Source: Rhodeus uyekii
Lineage: Eukaryota > Chordata > Actinopteri > Cypriniformes > Acheilognathidae
Reading direction: 5' to 3'
Length of the DNA: 64,000 nt
NCBI GenBank assembly: GCA_037043235.1
Contig: JAWRVZ010000087.1
Span: 1,783,501 to 1,847,500 of the forward strand
The notes beneath the pieces are model-generated. The model made no database searches and was not told where the DNA came from. It saw only the letters and a list, made by a program, of their open reading frames with translations. A program made the translations under genes and the position numbers. Positions 11,257 to 23,340 of the stretch are shown here, piece after piece (the first letter of the stretch is position 1; every line of letters starts with the position of its first letter).

Positions 11257-11910
11257 CTGAGAAAATCAAACCATATTATTATGTTACTGACTTCACAGTG
11301 GCACAGAGAGTAGTGATTTTGCATTTTATATTTTAGAAGGAAATCTCTCACACGCACACATGCAGACACACTCCCACACACGTGCAGCTCCACTTCAGCA
11401 ACTGTAAGTCATTTACATTTCTTTCTGCCAGACAGGTCACACACACACACATAAATGAACACACTCACACAAACAGCAGCAGTTAATCACACCAGAAGCC
11501 CCACTGCAGTCAAAACATGCAGAACGCATTACAGAGATATATAGATCTGAGTTCCTTCATTCTTTTCCCCCGTCTCAGTTTCTTTCTGTGATGCAGAGGA
11601 AAAGTTAATGAAGAATGGGCCTCTGGCTCCACATCCTTGGGTTCTGTGTGTGTTTGTACAAGAGGGTCCAAAAGTTGAAGACCAGTTAAAATTAGGAATG
11701 CGCCGATAATAAAAATCTGGTAGATTTTCATGTTATTGTCAATATTGAAATTCTGTACTATTTTGTGTAAATAAAATAAATAAGTAAAATAAATCAAACT
11801 TAAATCAATCAGGGTCTAAGACCACTAATTACAATTATATAATTAATTTACAAATAATTAATCTTTTTTTTTCACCCTCGCACCCTTCATCTGTTTATTT
11901 TGTAAATATA

Positions 11911-12288
11911 CAGTGATCCCTCGTTTATCACGGTTAATGTGGACCCGAACGCCCTGCAATAGGTGAAAATCCGCGAAGTAGGATCAGCCAATCAGCTCAC
12001 GGGGTAAATCCACTCGTGCTCTCATTGGTTGATCTCACCCCGGGAACCAATCACGTGTCTTGTCTGAGTGCTATGTGTGTGTACAAAGCCTCTGAGAGAG
12101 TTTCTCTCTTTGTCTGGCATCCTGGGAAACCGTTTCTCTAGCATCACGATGAAGCAATGCTGCTTTCCGCAATACGGCTGCTGATATGGCGGTATTTTTG
12201 AATTTTTATTTTTTGATAAATATTTTTGAAAATTCTGTGATGCACTAAGACCGCGAAACTTGAACCGCGAAGTGGCGAGGGATTACTG
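11911..12288. mobile_element. Pogo/Tigger-like MITE, copy 1
   Basis: 378 bp, flanked by TA on both sides (11909-11910 and 12289-12290). The ends are CAGTGATCCCTCG and, inverted, CGAGGGATTACTG. It has no transposase ORF. Related copies lie at 33662-34040 and about 58035-58445 in the opposite orientation. It contains CCAAT boxes and an E-box palindrome (ATCACGTGTCTT). The terminal sequence resembles Tigger elements of the pogo group. Confidence 0.75.
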
Positions 12289-12822
12289 TATACTGAAAAT
12301 GCATGGCAAGTTTCAAAACCATTTCACAATAGTAACATATTCAAATTCTGTGTCATTATACAGCTCAAGTCAGTTCAATGTTGATTCAGTTGTTCAATAA
12401 CTGTAAAGTAAAAGTGTGCAACATATGTGCACATTGTATATGTGTAAGTGCTATGACAAACTCCTGTACACTCCACTGCACATGGAACAAGTAAAAGACA
12501 CAGGAGAGTAGTTTTACATCGTTTCTGTGTATTTACTACACAAAAACACAATTTTCAGAAGAATTAAAATAGTTTTGAATGAAGTGTTTGTATTTGCAAG
12601 AGATGTGTGATATTTTGCATCTTGTGTGCATGTTTTGTGGGTTTGTTTTAAGAGTTTTGTGAAATAGAGCCATAGTTTCAGATATTAAAAAAACTGTAAT
12701 ATCAAGAATGTGCCAATTTTAAAATCCTGCCTGATAATTATTTTTGTTATGGTTAGTTTTAAAATTCTGCACTATTTTGTGTAAATATAATAAATAATAC
12801 TTAAATTAGTCATAGTCTAAAA

Positions 12823-14132
12823 CAGGGGTGGGCAAACTACGGCCCGCGGGCCATATCCGGCCCGTTGGGCTTTTTAATCCGGCCCGCCGAACTTGCCGAA
12901 CCTTTATTAAACCTTCATTTTACATTTCCCTGTAATGTCACTGTCGCGGCTGCAAGCGGCAGTGGCGCTGAAAGTGTGGTGGAGAGTAGGCGTTTGTCGC
13001 AAACCCCTCTACATCCCCCTTTATAGCGTTAATTCCGTGCTAAAAAGGAACGAGCGCAAGAGCTACACGCGTAAATACGGGTACCCGCGAGCTCATTATA
13101 ATCACTCGCGCGCGTGACATCTAATCTGCGCACGCGCGAACATTCGCCCGCTCTCAACTGCTGTTTTTGCTCGCGCAAGCATTTTTATTTTTGTCAGTCG
13201 TGGGCGGAGCTTGCTCTTGTAACATCAAATGTCATTGGTTAGTTCCCTTTTTTCCAGAGGTCAGTTGATTGGACGCCTGTGATTGTCAATCTAGAGCTGA
13301 GGCAAAGATATGATTCAGTCACATTGCATATTATGGTTTTTCTGTCGATTAAATTGTATTAATGTTGTTTTGTTGTAATTTCACGTGTCCCAGTCGAGTG
13401 ATTTAAGACCAAACTATACTTATACAGGTTTTCTAGGATTTATTATAAGTAAATGCACAGGTACGACCTTCTGAAAAGAAGTTGTATGCTGTCAACGTTA
13501 TGTTGTTATTTGCTGCATTCAAGAACATGACCTGCAAATACAAGAGGAAATATAGTGTACGTTAGAATAAAATGTACATGACACTTAGAGCTCATACACC
13601 AGTTTTGAAGTCAATAAATATTTTAAATTGAGGGAAGTATATCCTGCCTTTGCTCTGGTCATGTCCCTATATATATTTCCCTCAGTTATTTTCATGCTTC
13701 TGTTGTCATATTTTATCTTTCATTCAATAAAACAGTATGTATTTAGTGTTCCTTCATCAGGGCTCAGAAGAACAAACACCGTAGTGTTTTTCAGGTAGAA
13801 CCAGCAATTACTCTCAGCTAATTTGATTAAAATAATCAAATGTAAAATAGCTTTGAATTGTCTTCACTATATATTAAAAATATCTGAATTTATTAAAGTT
13901 ACAAAAGTCAAGAGCAGTGAGCTATTTTTATTGTTTTTTATTTTTGAGCTTGCGTACCCGTGTAGCTCTGTTTTCCGCTCGCGGATGTAATTTACGCGCA
14001 CACAAACATTAGTTTTGCGCTCGTATATTAAAGTCATGGATTTGCCCCAAACCCCCCCCCCCCCCCCCCCCCCCCCCTGTCAATTTTAAGAAACCAATGT
14101 GGCCCGCGAGACAAATAGTTTGCCCACCCCTG
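12823..14132. mobile_element. Complete non-autonomous hAT element
   Basis: 1310 bp with inverted ends CAGGGGTGGGCAAACT (12823) and AGTTTGCCCACCCCTG (ending 14132). It is flanked by a perfect 8-bp target duplication GTCTAAAA (12815-12822 and 14133-14140). Typical subterminal words GGCCCGCGGGCC and GGCCCGCGAGAC are present. No transposase ORF of useful size exists, so it depends on a partner. A 26-bp C-run lies inside near the right end. Confidence 0.9.
14052..14077. repeat. Poly(C) tract
   Basis: 26 consecutive C residues inside the hAT element. The exact length is unreliable in most sequencing data. Confidence 0.95.
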
Positions 14133-15199
14133 GTCTAAAACCACTGGTTAGAATTTGGCTGATAATTATTTTCATGTTGTGTTTATAAAAATCGAATAAT
14201 ATAAAACATTTTTTAAAAGTTCTGTTTTAAATTTAAAACTACATTTTTTGATATCACATGTATATTCATTATTTTGATTTGCTAAATAAAACATGTTATT
14301 GAAGAGTAAAATTAAGTTGTTGTTAGATGATAGAAATGTAAATGTTAAAATAGGCTAAAGGGATAGGGTCAAAATTAAATATACAATACTGGCAAATGCA
14401 AATAAAAAGATATAAAGATGAATTTATTTTGCCTATTTAGTTTATTTAAGTTTTTATAGTTTTTTTTTCATTATAAAATATATGAATTTATGTGAAAGCG
14501 AAAAAGTGAATTTATATTATATATTTCCATGTGTAATTAAAATAAATAATCTTTTGGACCTACTGAATGACTTCTCTCCAGCCTTGATTGCAACATTTTC
14601 ATTTTTGAGTGAACTATCCCTTGAACACACTCCCACATTCATCATTGCCCAAAGTTGCCTCGTTCTTGCAGAGAACATTGCCTGAACTGTTGAAATGTTG
14701 ATCTCCCTGCAAACACTCCTGTGTGCTTTCTTTTCCTCATTCCTCTGATTCGCTCTCTCTGCAGTATTGTGAAAGGTTTGAGTGCAGAACACTTCCCCTC
14801 GTCTCCTCCCTCACTCGCTCTCAGCCACTGGGATGGGGGTTTGTTTTCAATCTAACTTCTTCCTCAAGCTACACCCTTACTTTCTGGGCTTTATATAGGC
14901 CTACACACTAATACTGAACCATACTGCACAAACACCACAAAAATTGCAAGAATTTCTGAATGTCGACCTCCTGGTAACATTCAACAGGTTTTAAAATGGA
15001 TGTTGAGTTGCATTTTGGGATAGTGCATAAAAAAAGGCTGAATAGCAACGGCAAGATACGCATACATTTTAAAAATGTGCATAAAAAATGAATACACCCA
15101 ATTCAGGTGCATACCTTTTTTATCCAATAAGAAGAAATGCTCATAAATTACGATGGAAACACATTTTCATAATAAATCCTTTGATGCGCAACAAAAAAA

Positions 15200-15335
15200 A
15201 ACTTTTGTCGTGTGTCGCTCGCAAAGCTAAGGTCATGGGTTCGATTCCCGGGGAAAGCAAGAACTGAATAGAATGTCAATGTGTTTCAATGCAAGTCACT
15301 TTGGATAAAAGCGTCAAATACATACATGTAAAACT
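15200..15335 (+). mobile_element. tRNA-derived SINE fragment
   Basis: It has a B-box-like GGTTCGATTCCCG at about 15238-15250, then AAGCAAGAACTGAATAGAATG and a tail CACTTTGGATAAAAGCG. The same order is found at 19490-19625 and, inverted, near 29925, 30715 and 36222. The 5' A-box region is decayed, so it is not a functional tRNA. Confidence 0.6.
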
Positions 15336-15819
15336 CATGTTACTTTTGATGGTTTGAACAGTGGATGTGACTGATAACTGCACTAACCAGAGCAGCATCT
15401 CAAATGTTGGCAGAGCCAGTCTTAGACTTCTGAGGGCCCAAAGCAAAACTTTGTCCGGGGGCCTCTATCAGTACGTTCATAAAAATAACCCCCAACCCCT
15501 TAATCTATTCTTTCAGATCAGTTTCACTCTTAGAAAAAACAACAGAGACTTGAAACGTGACAGGCTGCTGTCACTTTAAGAGCAAATACACAGACCTAAT
15601 ACACTGAGAAGCGTTGTATTACCTTCATAACTAGATGAGTTTAAGTTAAAAGTCCCCAAGACGGAGAATTTTACATATTTTTTTGCAGCAACTTAGCAAT
15701 GATTGTTCTCTTAAACACATGAGATGGAAAAGCTATTTTATTTGCAAACGTTTTTTGCAATATTCCAATTTTGAGCACAAGTTAAATTCAAAACTTCCTG
15801 TTCCTGCCGGTGGTCGATT

Positions 15820-16470
15820 TTGTTATGCGATGGGTCGTCAGCCAAATGATCGCCATCTTGCCGATCTGGACTGCTCTACTTGGTGAGATGTTAGAAGTAC
15901 ACACCTGATGCAGTGAGGCTGAGAATTTGTGCGCCAAGATGAAGATCATGCGCATCCACTTCTCTCGATCAAATAACAACACATCAACGAAGTTGAACGA
16001 TTTACCTATTTGGACAATCATTAGTTGACGGAGACACTGAACGCATGCCTGACGTCCATTTTGTGGTCGATCTACGAGATTATCCTTCTATCCTTCAGGC
16101 ATCGTCATTCCAATGGTGACTTACACCTCCGAGATGTGGAAACTGATGGCAAGCATCGAACAACGACTGAACGTTTTCCGCCACCGCTGGAGTTCTGCAA
16201 ATATCGTACAAAGATCGTATAACCAACGACTCGAGTCAAACCTTAGTGGACCAACTTCCAAAAGCACAGATGATGTGGAAGCCTGGACAAGACTGAATTA
16301 GGATGCCAAAACTAAAGCCTGGCCATCCGAAAAACACTTGGCTCAACACTTTCATCAAACACCTGAACGTTGTGGGAATATCGAGGGACGAAGCCATAGT
16401 CGCTACGCTAGACAGAACACATTGGAGATTGCTTTGTCGCCCAAAGTGCCGCTCCTCCTAGGAGCAACTA
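15820..16470 (+). pseudogene. 3' end of a LINE-type reverse transcriptase ORF (broken)
   Basis: Two stretches match the C-terminal tail of non-LTR retrotransposon polyproteins. Around 16100-16220 the reading includes SEMWKLMASIEQRLNVFRHR, like the ETW...Q.RLNVFHHR region. Around 16317-16455 it reads PGHPKNTWLNTFIKHL, then LDRTHWR and a stop TAG, like the GRPKNTW...A.DR..WR block. The two are in different frames with a stop between, so the copy is dead. No RT catalytic motif (F/YADD) is in view. Confidence 0.6.
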
Positions 16471-17227
16471 AGTCTTAGACTTTTTTTTTTAATATTGGCT
16501 TTAATACCTCCCAAAAATGTCTTTTAAAAATGACTTTTATGATTGAAATCTCCAGTCAGACACACTCAAGGTCTCTCTTTCATTCGTTTCTCATTCCTCC
16601 ACATCTGCAAGTGTCTGTAATTCTGGCCCTTTCCCTTCTTTTGTTGACTCACACTGAAATGCAGTGGGTGATCATTCCTTTCCTACTTCTCTTTTTCACT
16701 CTCTTGTTCCAAATCTCAATGATGCAATCCCATTATTTAGGCTGCAATCTCAGTCTCTGGCATGAGGAAGAGAGAAAGAAAGAATGTGAGTGCTAGTGCC
16801 TTTCTTGGAGTCACGGATCCATGATGCATATATAGGGCTGGGAGGTATATAGAATTTGTTCGACATATTTTTATAAACTTTATGGAATAAGGCAATATCG
16901 TTTCTATTGATATGCAGTAGTTTGATAATTAGAGTGCGTCTGAAAAATAGAGGAAGACACAGATTGAGCTGATTATGCGGAAGACCCCTGATTAAAAAAA
17001 CTCTCTGCCATTCATCCATAACAGGATGAGGGTGGAGAGCAAAACACAACTAAATAATGAATCACTGATGAGGAAGAAACAACAACATACTACAGAAGGC
17101 AATGAGCACCACGTTGCTCCCTCTCTCTCTTTCTTCGTCACTCCTTCTTCACTTTCCACCCCCTGCGTCTGGCAACAGGACAAGGTCAACATAGCCTCTC
17201 CTCCTCTAACATTCCCTTTCCTTCTTC

Positions 17228-17305
17228 TCTCCTTCTCTCTCTCTCTCTCTCACTCTCTCTCTCCGTATAGTCTGTCATCCAGATACACACACACACACAC
17301 ACACA
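17228..17305. repeat. (CT)n and (AC)n microsatellites
   Basis: A CT-rich run at about 17228-17262 and an AC run at about 17284-17305. Confidence 0.9.
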
Positions 17306-17688
17306 TTCCTCTGGCCACAGCAGATTCACTCAATTTGTTTCCACTGCACTTTTAAGTGTACATTAGAAATGCAAAGAGAGAGCCAAGCTCATAAACAATA
17401 ACAAGAACCAGCTGCGGACCAAACGCAGCAGTAGTGCGCAGTTTCTCCAGCGACATGGAGCAGAGAGGAAGTCTGGGAGAACGACCCGGCTGAGAATCAA
17501 ATGGACGGTGTGGATTAAGTGCAATTCGAAATTCTTCAGACATCATTTTCTCTCCTCTTGTGCTCTCATATTTCTCTCTCTCTCTCTAACTCGCTCTGAT
17601 TTTCCATGCCTTTCCTCCTCCCCTTGGATTGCTCATGATTCGTAAAGGCCTCCAGGAACTCTGTCCAACCTCAAACTCAAGCCAAAGA

Positions 17689-17708
17689 GGGGGGGGGGGG
17701 GGGGGGGG
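17689..17708. repeat. Poly(G) tract
   Basis: 20 consecutive G residues. The flanks show no gene. Confidence 0.95.
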
Positions 17709-18588
17709 AGAGATTGAGAAAATAGAACGAGACATAAGGGTTGATGAAGAGAAAAGGGAGGGAGGGAGCTTAGGAATTCTCTGTGTTTCTTTTGGAAGTG
17801 AATATATATTGCTCAATAGCGTGAGTTTAATGTGCATGAGGCGTTCCTGTATAGGAAAAGTTTAGGACAATGTCATGAGGAACTACTGGAGACAGAGAAT
17901 TTCAGAAGCAGCCATTGGTGGTTGACGTTTCACAAGACAAGTATGTGTGGTTTCATCTCTCCTTTCTGCTTTCCTCAAGCATTCTCTCTGCTGAACCCAA
18001 CGAACCCCCGATGCAAGTGAAAACCACATTATAAGTCAAAACAGAAGTATTAAGAACACATCCCTGAAAAATCACAGTGAACAATGTCTCACGACCCACT
18101 GAAACAATACTCCCCAGCCACACACAATCTGTCTCTCATTCCATTCCTCAGACTCTCTGTTGTTAATGTTGCAGTTTGTTGCATCAGGACTGGTCTTGGC
18201 GTCGCACCCAGAACCTCCCAAAGTACTACCATAAGCACCATAGACACTGAGTTGGACTCGACAAAAACCCACATATTCGGATTAGCAATCATCAATCTGG
18301 GTTTTTCAATACGCAATGCTTTTGACGCACATTTGACAGCCACCAATCTTCAGTATTTCCATACATCTGCTATATATGTAAGTCAGTGGACCTCAGAGAG
18401 GGTAGACGCCATAATAACTGGTTTGCAAATGAAATTACATAAATATATATATATATATATATATGAAAACCCTAGTGAACATGCTTGCAAAAATTAGATA
18501 TGATATAGGATCTTTAAACTCTATTACCAACTGAACGGGATAGACATCTACCCCTCACACCCTCGTTTTCATTTGAGATTTACCTGTT

Positions 18589-19072
18589 AAAAGTGCCTTA
18601 TGTAAAACATTTTTACTGTATTAAAGCATAAACATACCATAATATGATATTACATGCTATGTTCACATACTCGTTTCTCAGAAAAACAATGCTACAGATT
18701 AAGTCTGTTTTTGTTTTGTTCTGTGTAATCCCACCCACTGCCAATTTACCCAAGAGTATTTAGGGACACCGGGTTGCCATTTAAAGTAAAACATAGGGTA
18801 TTGTAACCACAGAAAGCAAGCAAACAGAGATCACAGATTCTACCGAACCTTGACAGACTCGTCATTCATCTAAAAATCCATGTTAAAACTTAGATAAATC
18901 ACCACAATCAATTACAGCATTAGGCTCATTGCTCATTCCTGTTGCGTTTTCTCAATCTGGCAACCCGTGACTGGGGAGGGGGCGGGAGAAACAACCCTCT
19001 CCAATATTTTTAATTTGGACTGCAATACTAATTTCAACCACTAGCTATCGATATTACATACTGCACCTTTAA
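18589..19072. mobile_element. Dispersed DNA repeat, copy 2
   Basis: Second copy of the 7839-8260 repeat, with clearer ends: AAAAGTGCCTTATGTAA at the left and TTACATACTGCACCTTT at the right, which are imperfect inverted repeats. It has no ORF. A non-autonomous DNA transposon is the best reading; the superfamily is not determined. Confidence 0.6.
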
Positions 19073-19489
19073 TAGCACTTAAAAAATTAAAAATGTTAAA
19101 AAAAGGTATAGACGATTAAGTTTACTGTAAAAAAAAAAAACATAATTTTTAGTTTGCAAAAATACATTTATTTTTCTAAATAGTTTGGACTCTTAAATCT
19201 CTAGAAACTCAAAGCCATGTCGTGTTTCAAATTTGAAGTTGATATCACAAAAATCAAGCCTGCTAAGAGGTTTTATATACTGTTTAATAGTAACTCAACA
19301 TACAATTTCAAAACGGTTTTCACAGGATGAATTTTGTTTTCTAATTTATGATGACGTCAAAAATATTTGAGTTGGGAAAAAGGCAATAAAAAGGTATGAC
19401 AAGTGTCCTGCTAACGGAACACTGACAGCCAAAATATGTATTTTTTATAATAACAAAAATGCCTTTTAAATTAGATAACAGCTTCGCTT

Positions 19490-19625
19490 CCTGTAGCTCA
19501 AACAGTAGCGTGTGCAACTCGCAACGCCAAAGTCATGGGTTCGATGCCCAGGGAAAAGCAAGAACTGATTAGAATGTCAATGTATTTTGGATTAAAGCAT
19601 TTGCCAAATGCACAAATGTAAAATG
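19490..19625 (+). mobile_element. tRNA-derived SINE
   Basis: CCTGTAGCTCAAACAGTAGCG (A-box-like) is followed by ATGGGTTCGATGCCC (B-box-like), AAGCAAGAACTGATTAGAATG and the tail GCATTTGCCAAATGCAC. It is the best preserved copy of the SINE family in this window. Confidence 0.65.
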
Positions 19626-20229
19626 TACTAGCTTGGCACAACGTGTAAAGGTGGAGAAAAGTTTTTCTGATTAGCTATAAAAAATATCACAATAATGCAG
19701 GATATTTAAAATAAACAGGACTGCAGAAAAAAGTGTCTGTATGATGTTTAAGGGGTTTATTTCGAGATAATGGACTGCTGACTGTAAATTAGCCAACTTT
19801 TCACACATCTACCGAATTAAAAAATAAACGTTTAAAATAAATAAATATTTTAATATGTGCAAAGAAAAAGAGTACAGAGTAAAATATGAAACTATCACAG
19901 ATGCATAAAAAAGTGCATTATACAAACATATTTGACGTGGAATGTCACGACTGACCAATCAGAATCCAGTATTCTAGAGAGCCAGAAGTAACATGATAAA
20001 ACAGCATCTGGAACACAAATAGAGTCCCACCCACGGGCTCAGGTGTCCTCCGGTCACACCTGTAGCTCCCCTGACAACTTATATAACACCAGGTGGTCTT
20101 TGTTTATGACGGAGTCTGTTTATCAAAGCCTTTTAAGCTTCAATATCTATTCAACATGTAAGAACTGGGTCAGACAGTCTGGATAAAACTTGAACACAAT
20201 AACACACACACACTCACACACGCACACAC

Positions 20230-20475
20230 CCGTACTGTTTTTCTAGAGGTGTGCCGATTTTCTGTCCAGATGCGCGCGACATGCCCGGCGGTTTTACCTC
20301 AAAAATGACGTTCCGTCGGATCCCGATTACGTGACCCACCGAGACGAGCTGAAGCGCGCGGTCCGTTCAACCCTCAGATTAAAACGCCAGATATCTTCAT
20401 CAAAAACAACCCTGGATCCAGCTGACCATATCTAACTGTAACTCACGCACTGTGCGATGTTGTTTAGACGTAAAA
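20230..20475 (-). promoter_or_regulatory. Small CpG-rich block, candidate glis2 promoter / noncoding first exon
   Basis: This is the only CpG-dense block between the glis2 coding region and srl. Read on the minus strand it ends with TTTTTGAG followed by GTAAAAC, a plausible splice donor (around 20298-20308). The glis2 first coding exon has a CAG acceptor only 10 bases before its ATG, so an upstream noncoding exon is required. The link between the two is inference. Confidence 0.3.
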
Positions 20476-20717
20476 ACGTAAACTGTTCGTCTAAGGTAAG
20501 AGCAGATACAGTTGTCGGGAAATATTATGTCAAGTTACGATAAATCGTTCCTAAATAAATATATTTTTAAAGGAGCATCGCTTGCTTACGACGCCTGTCT
20601 ACTGTCTCCCGGCTCCTTCCTCAATCTGAAAGAGAGACGGAGGGAGAGGGAGGAGAATAAGACAGAGGGTGGAGGACATGAAATGATGATTCTTTATTTT
20701 TTCCTCCAGATGTGGAC

Positions 20718-20768
20718 TCTCTCACTCACTCTCTCTCTCTCTCTCTCTCTCTGTCGACCCCCCGCCCC

Positions 20769-20804
<36 letters not shown>

Positions 20805-20835
20805 GCACTCTCTCTCTCTGCTCTCCTCCAGCGCC

Positions 20836-20870
<35 letters not shown>

Positions 20871-20878
20871 CTTGCTCC

Positions 20879-20910
<32 letters not shown>

Positions 20911-20937
20911 CAGCACTCTCTCTGCTCTCCTCCAGCG

Positions 20938-20969
<32 letters not shown>

Positions 20970-20980
20970 CCTTGCTGTGT
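20718..20980. repeat. Long polypyrimidine (CT/C) tract with 108-bp duplicated unit
   Basis: Almost pure CT sequence. A unit containing CCAGCACTCTC ... GCTCTCCTCCAGCGCCC starts at about 20802 and again at about 20910. All long open frames here, on both strands, are products of the low complexity. Confidence 0.95.
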
Positions 20981-21659
20981 GACCCTGCCCCCAATGTGAC
21001 TTAGTGTAAATACGTCTGTCTCGCGTCGTGAAAACATCAACTTCGGTCAAAGTGTCTTATCCTCAAGTCAACTCTCATTTTGCTTGTGTAAATAGAGGGA
21101 AATATGGCATCCAGGTTGCTTATTTTAAAGCCATTCGTTTTTGCAACGTGTCTATAGTTGGATTTTGTGCATCTTCCGACAATTGTTAAGATATTTCTGT
21201 TTTAGTTTTTTTTACTATATTCATATGCCATATAATGTTTATCAATGCTATAAATAACAATAATACTGGAGCTATACTGGTACTTTTAGTACTTTCTTGT
21301 TAGTGTAAACATCCAGTCTAATCCAGGGATTGCCCCCTTGTCTAGTTTGCCCATTCCTGGTAAATAACAGCACTATCTGCTGGTCACTTGAGATAGTGGC
21401 TAAAATTAAAATCAAATTTTCTTTTTTTTTTCCTTTTTCAATATTGAAGTATTTATTCTAAATGGTTAATCCGTACGCATTTTTATTTATTTAAAATTCA
21501 TGTTCTCTTTTTTCAAGCGATTTCTCTGATGATTACTGGTTTACTGGCATGACCTACTACTACCTGTTACCTGTCACTCACATGACATCACAGCAATAGC
21601 AAACCACAACAATCAGTTTAATTCCCCATTTACAAAATCATGTCTTTTATTTGTTTGAC

Positions 21660-23340
21660 AAGTCATTTCACTTAGACATATGTCATAATATCGCAAAAAG
21701 GAGGGAGCTAGATCCCAATCACCAATGGATTTAGAACCTTGGTGATCTGGTATAGGCCAATGAACCTGGGAGCCAATTTACACGTAGAAAGGTAAGGAAA
21801 TTGGGTTTCAATCAGCTGCTGCCTTGATCCGTCTGGAAGTCCGGGCCATGACCCCCCTCAGCCCCCCTCCATGTACCTACAGCAACAGAGAAACAGAGGA
21901 GTTCTGGCCAATGGAACACCAAAATGGGGACATACCCGTAAACGCTGCAGGAAGGAAGTTGTGGGTGTATTTTACCCACGACAACTGATGGATCCAGGAA
22001 CTAGGATTATGGGAGGTCAGGCAGCAGAGAGCTCTCTCTCAAGATTCTGATTTGCTCCCTCACTTTGCCCATTGGTTTGGGGTAGAAACCCTGAGGACAG
22101 ATTCGTAAAGACTTGCTAAGGACCTGATGAAGATTGTGGTACTCCACAGGGACTTCGTTCAGATCTGCTGCCTCTTCCTTCAAAACAGGACAAACAGAGC
22201 CAGGAGAAGAGGCAGCACTCAGACAAGAAGCTAGAGAAAACTGACTCAAGACTAACAATAAGTAGCCAGACCAATCCACATGAGGGTTGTACTGCACCAG
22301 CCACGGACGCCCCAGGATGACCGGGCATCTGGGTAATTCAGCAGGTACAGCTCAATACCCTCCCGGTGATTGCCTGAGGCACTTAGACTTACATTAGGGG
22401 TAGTATGGTTAATAGTGGAGATGTGCTGACCAGCTAGTGACCACTCATAGATTGGTGAGGAGAGATGGATTACTAGAATGGCCACTGATTGGAGACAGAA
22501 ATGACCAGAAAATTGCCTTTGGCCCCAGAGTTCCCTAGGGCCTGGCAGGAGGAACCCTAATGCTGGATGGAGACAAGTAGCAGGGTGCGAGAAGAGGGGG
22601 AATTAACACATGGAGAGGCACTCAACAGGCTTCTCTGGTTCACTAGTAGGATTTTAAAGGGCACTTGATGGAGCCCCCACAATACAAACATAAGCCTCGA
22701 AGCAGGAGATCTTGTTTCTCCTAAGGTGTGAGACGGAGATGCCCCAACTGCATAGGCTCAGGGTCTGTTGGAAGAGGTGAAGACATCCCCTATAGACATC
22801 CCCAAGACAGCCCTCCCCTATACCCCAACATGGACAAACAGACTGGCGCTGGCACCAACAAAGAATCCGCCCTTCAATTCGAAGAGCCAGGTCAACCAAG
22901 GAATCCAAGTGGCAATCTCATCCTGGATGCTGTCATCCAGACATTCAAGAAACCTAGCAGAACGAGCCCCCTCATTCCAGTCGCAGGAAGCTGCCAAGAT
23001 CTGGAACTAGATGGCAAAGTCTCCTCATCTCCGCTTGCAGAATGATCGAAGAGCTTGATCATCTCTTCACGGAAGTCCTTGTAATCACGACACAATGCTT
23101 GTGCATCCCAGACGGCCATACCCCACTTTCTTCTCGATGAGCAAGATTAGAATGTATGCCACCTTGGAGTCCTTAATGGCATAATTGCGGGGCTGCATTG
23201 CAAACACTAGAGAGCACTGGGATAGAAATACCAGACAGGAGTTAGGGTCTCCATCATAAGGTCATTGAACCTCGTCTGTGCCTGCTGAATCCAAAATGGC
23301 CAGATTGTTCTGTCAAGGATCAGAACAAGATTCAATTGCA
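21660..23340 (-). pseudogene. Decayed Ty3/Gypsy gag-protease-pol copy
   Basis: Minus-strand fragments in several frames follow the order of a fish Gypsy element. About 23110-22990 contains a gag piece with FREEMIKLFDHSASGDE. About 22908-22850 reads LVDLALRIEGR. About 22400-22270 has SGNHREGIELYLLN. About 22300-22100 runs YNPHVDWSG, then VPVEYHNLHQVLSKS, the start of the reverse transcriptase region. Frameshifts and stops break it throughout. The LTRs are not identified and the left boundary is uncertain. Confidence 0.65.

Noticed and set aside
15230..15255. Possible tRNA gene (B-box GGTTCGATTCC)
   Set aside because: The A box and cloverleaf are not preserved, and the same sequence recurs with a SINE tail at several places, so it is SINE-derived.
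20694..21050. Overlapping 90-156-aa Ser/Leu-rich and Arg/Glu-rich open frames on both strands
   Set aside because: Any frame through a CT dinucleotide tract stays open; there is no protein evidence.
21660..23340. A host gene with the 75-96-aa minus-strand frames
   Set aside because: The fragments follow the gag-protease-pol order of Gypsy elements and are broken by stops and frameshifts.
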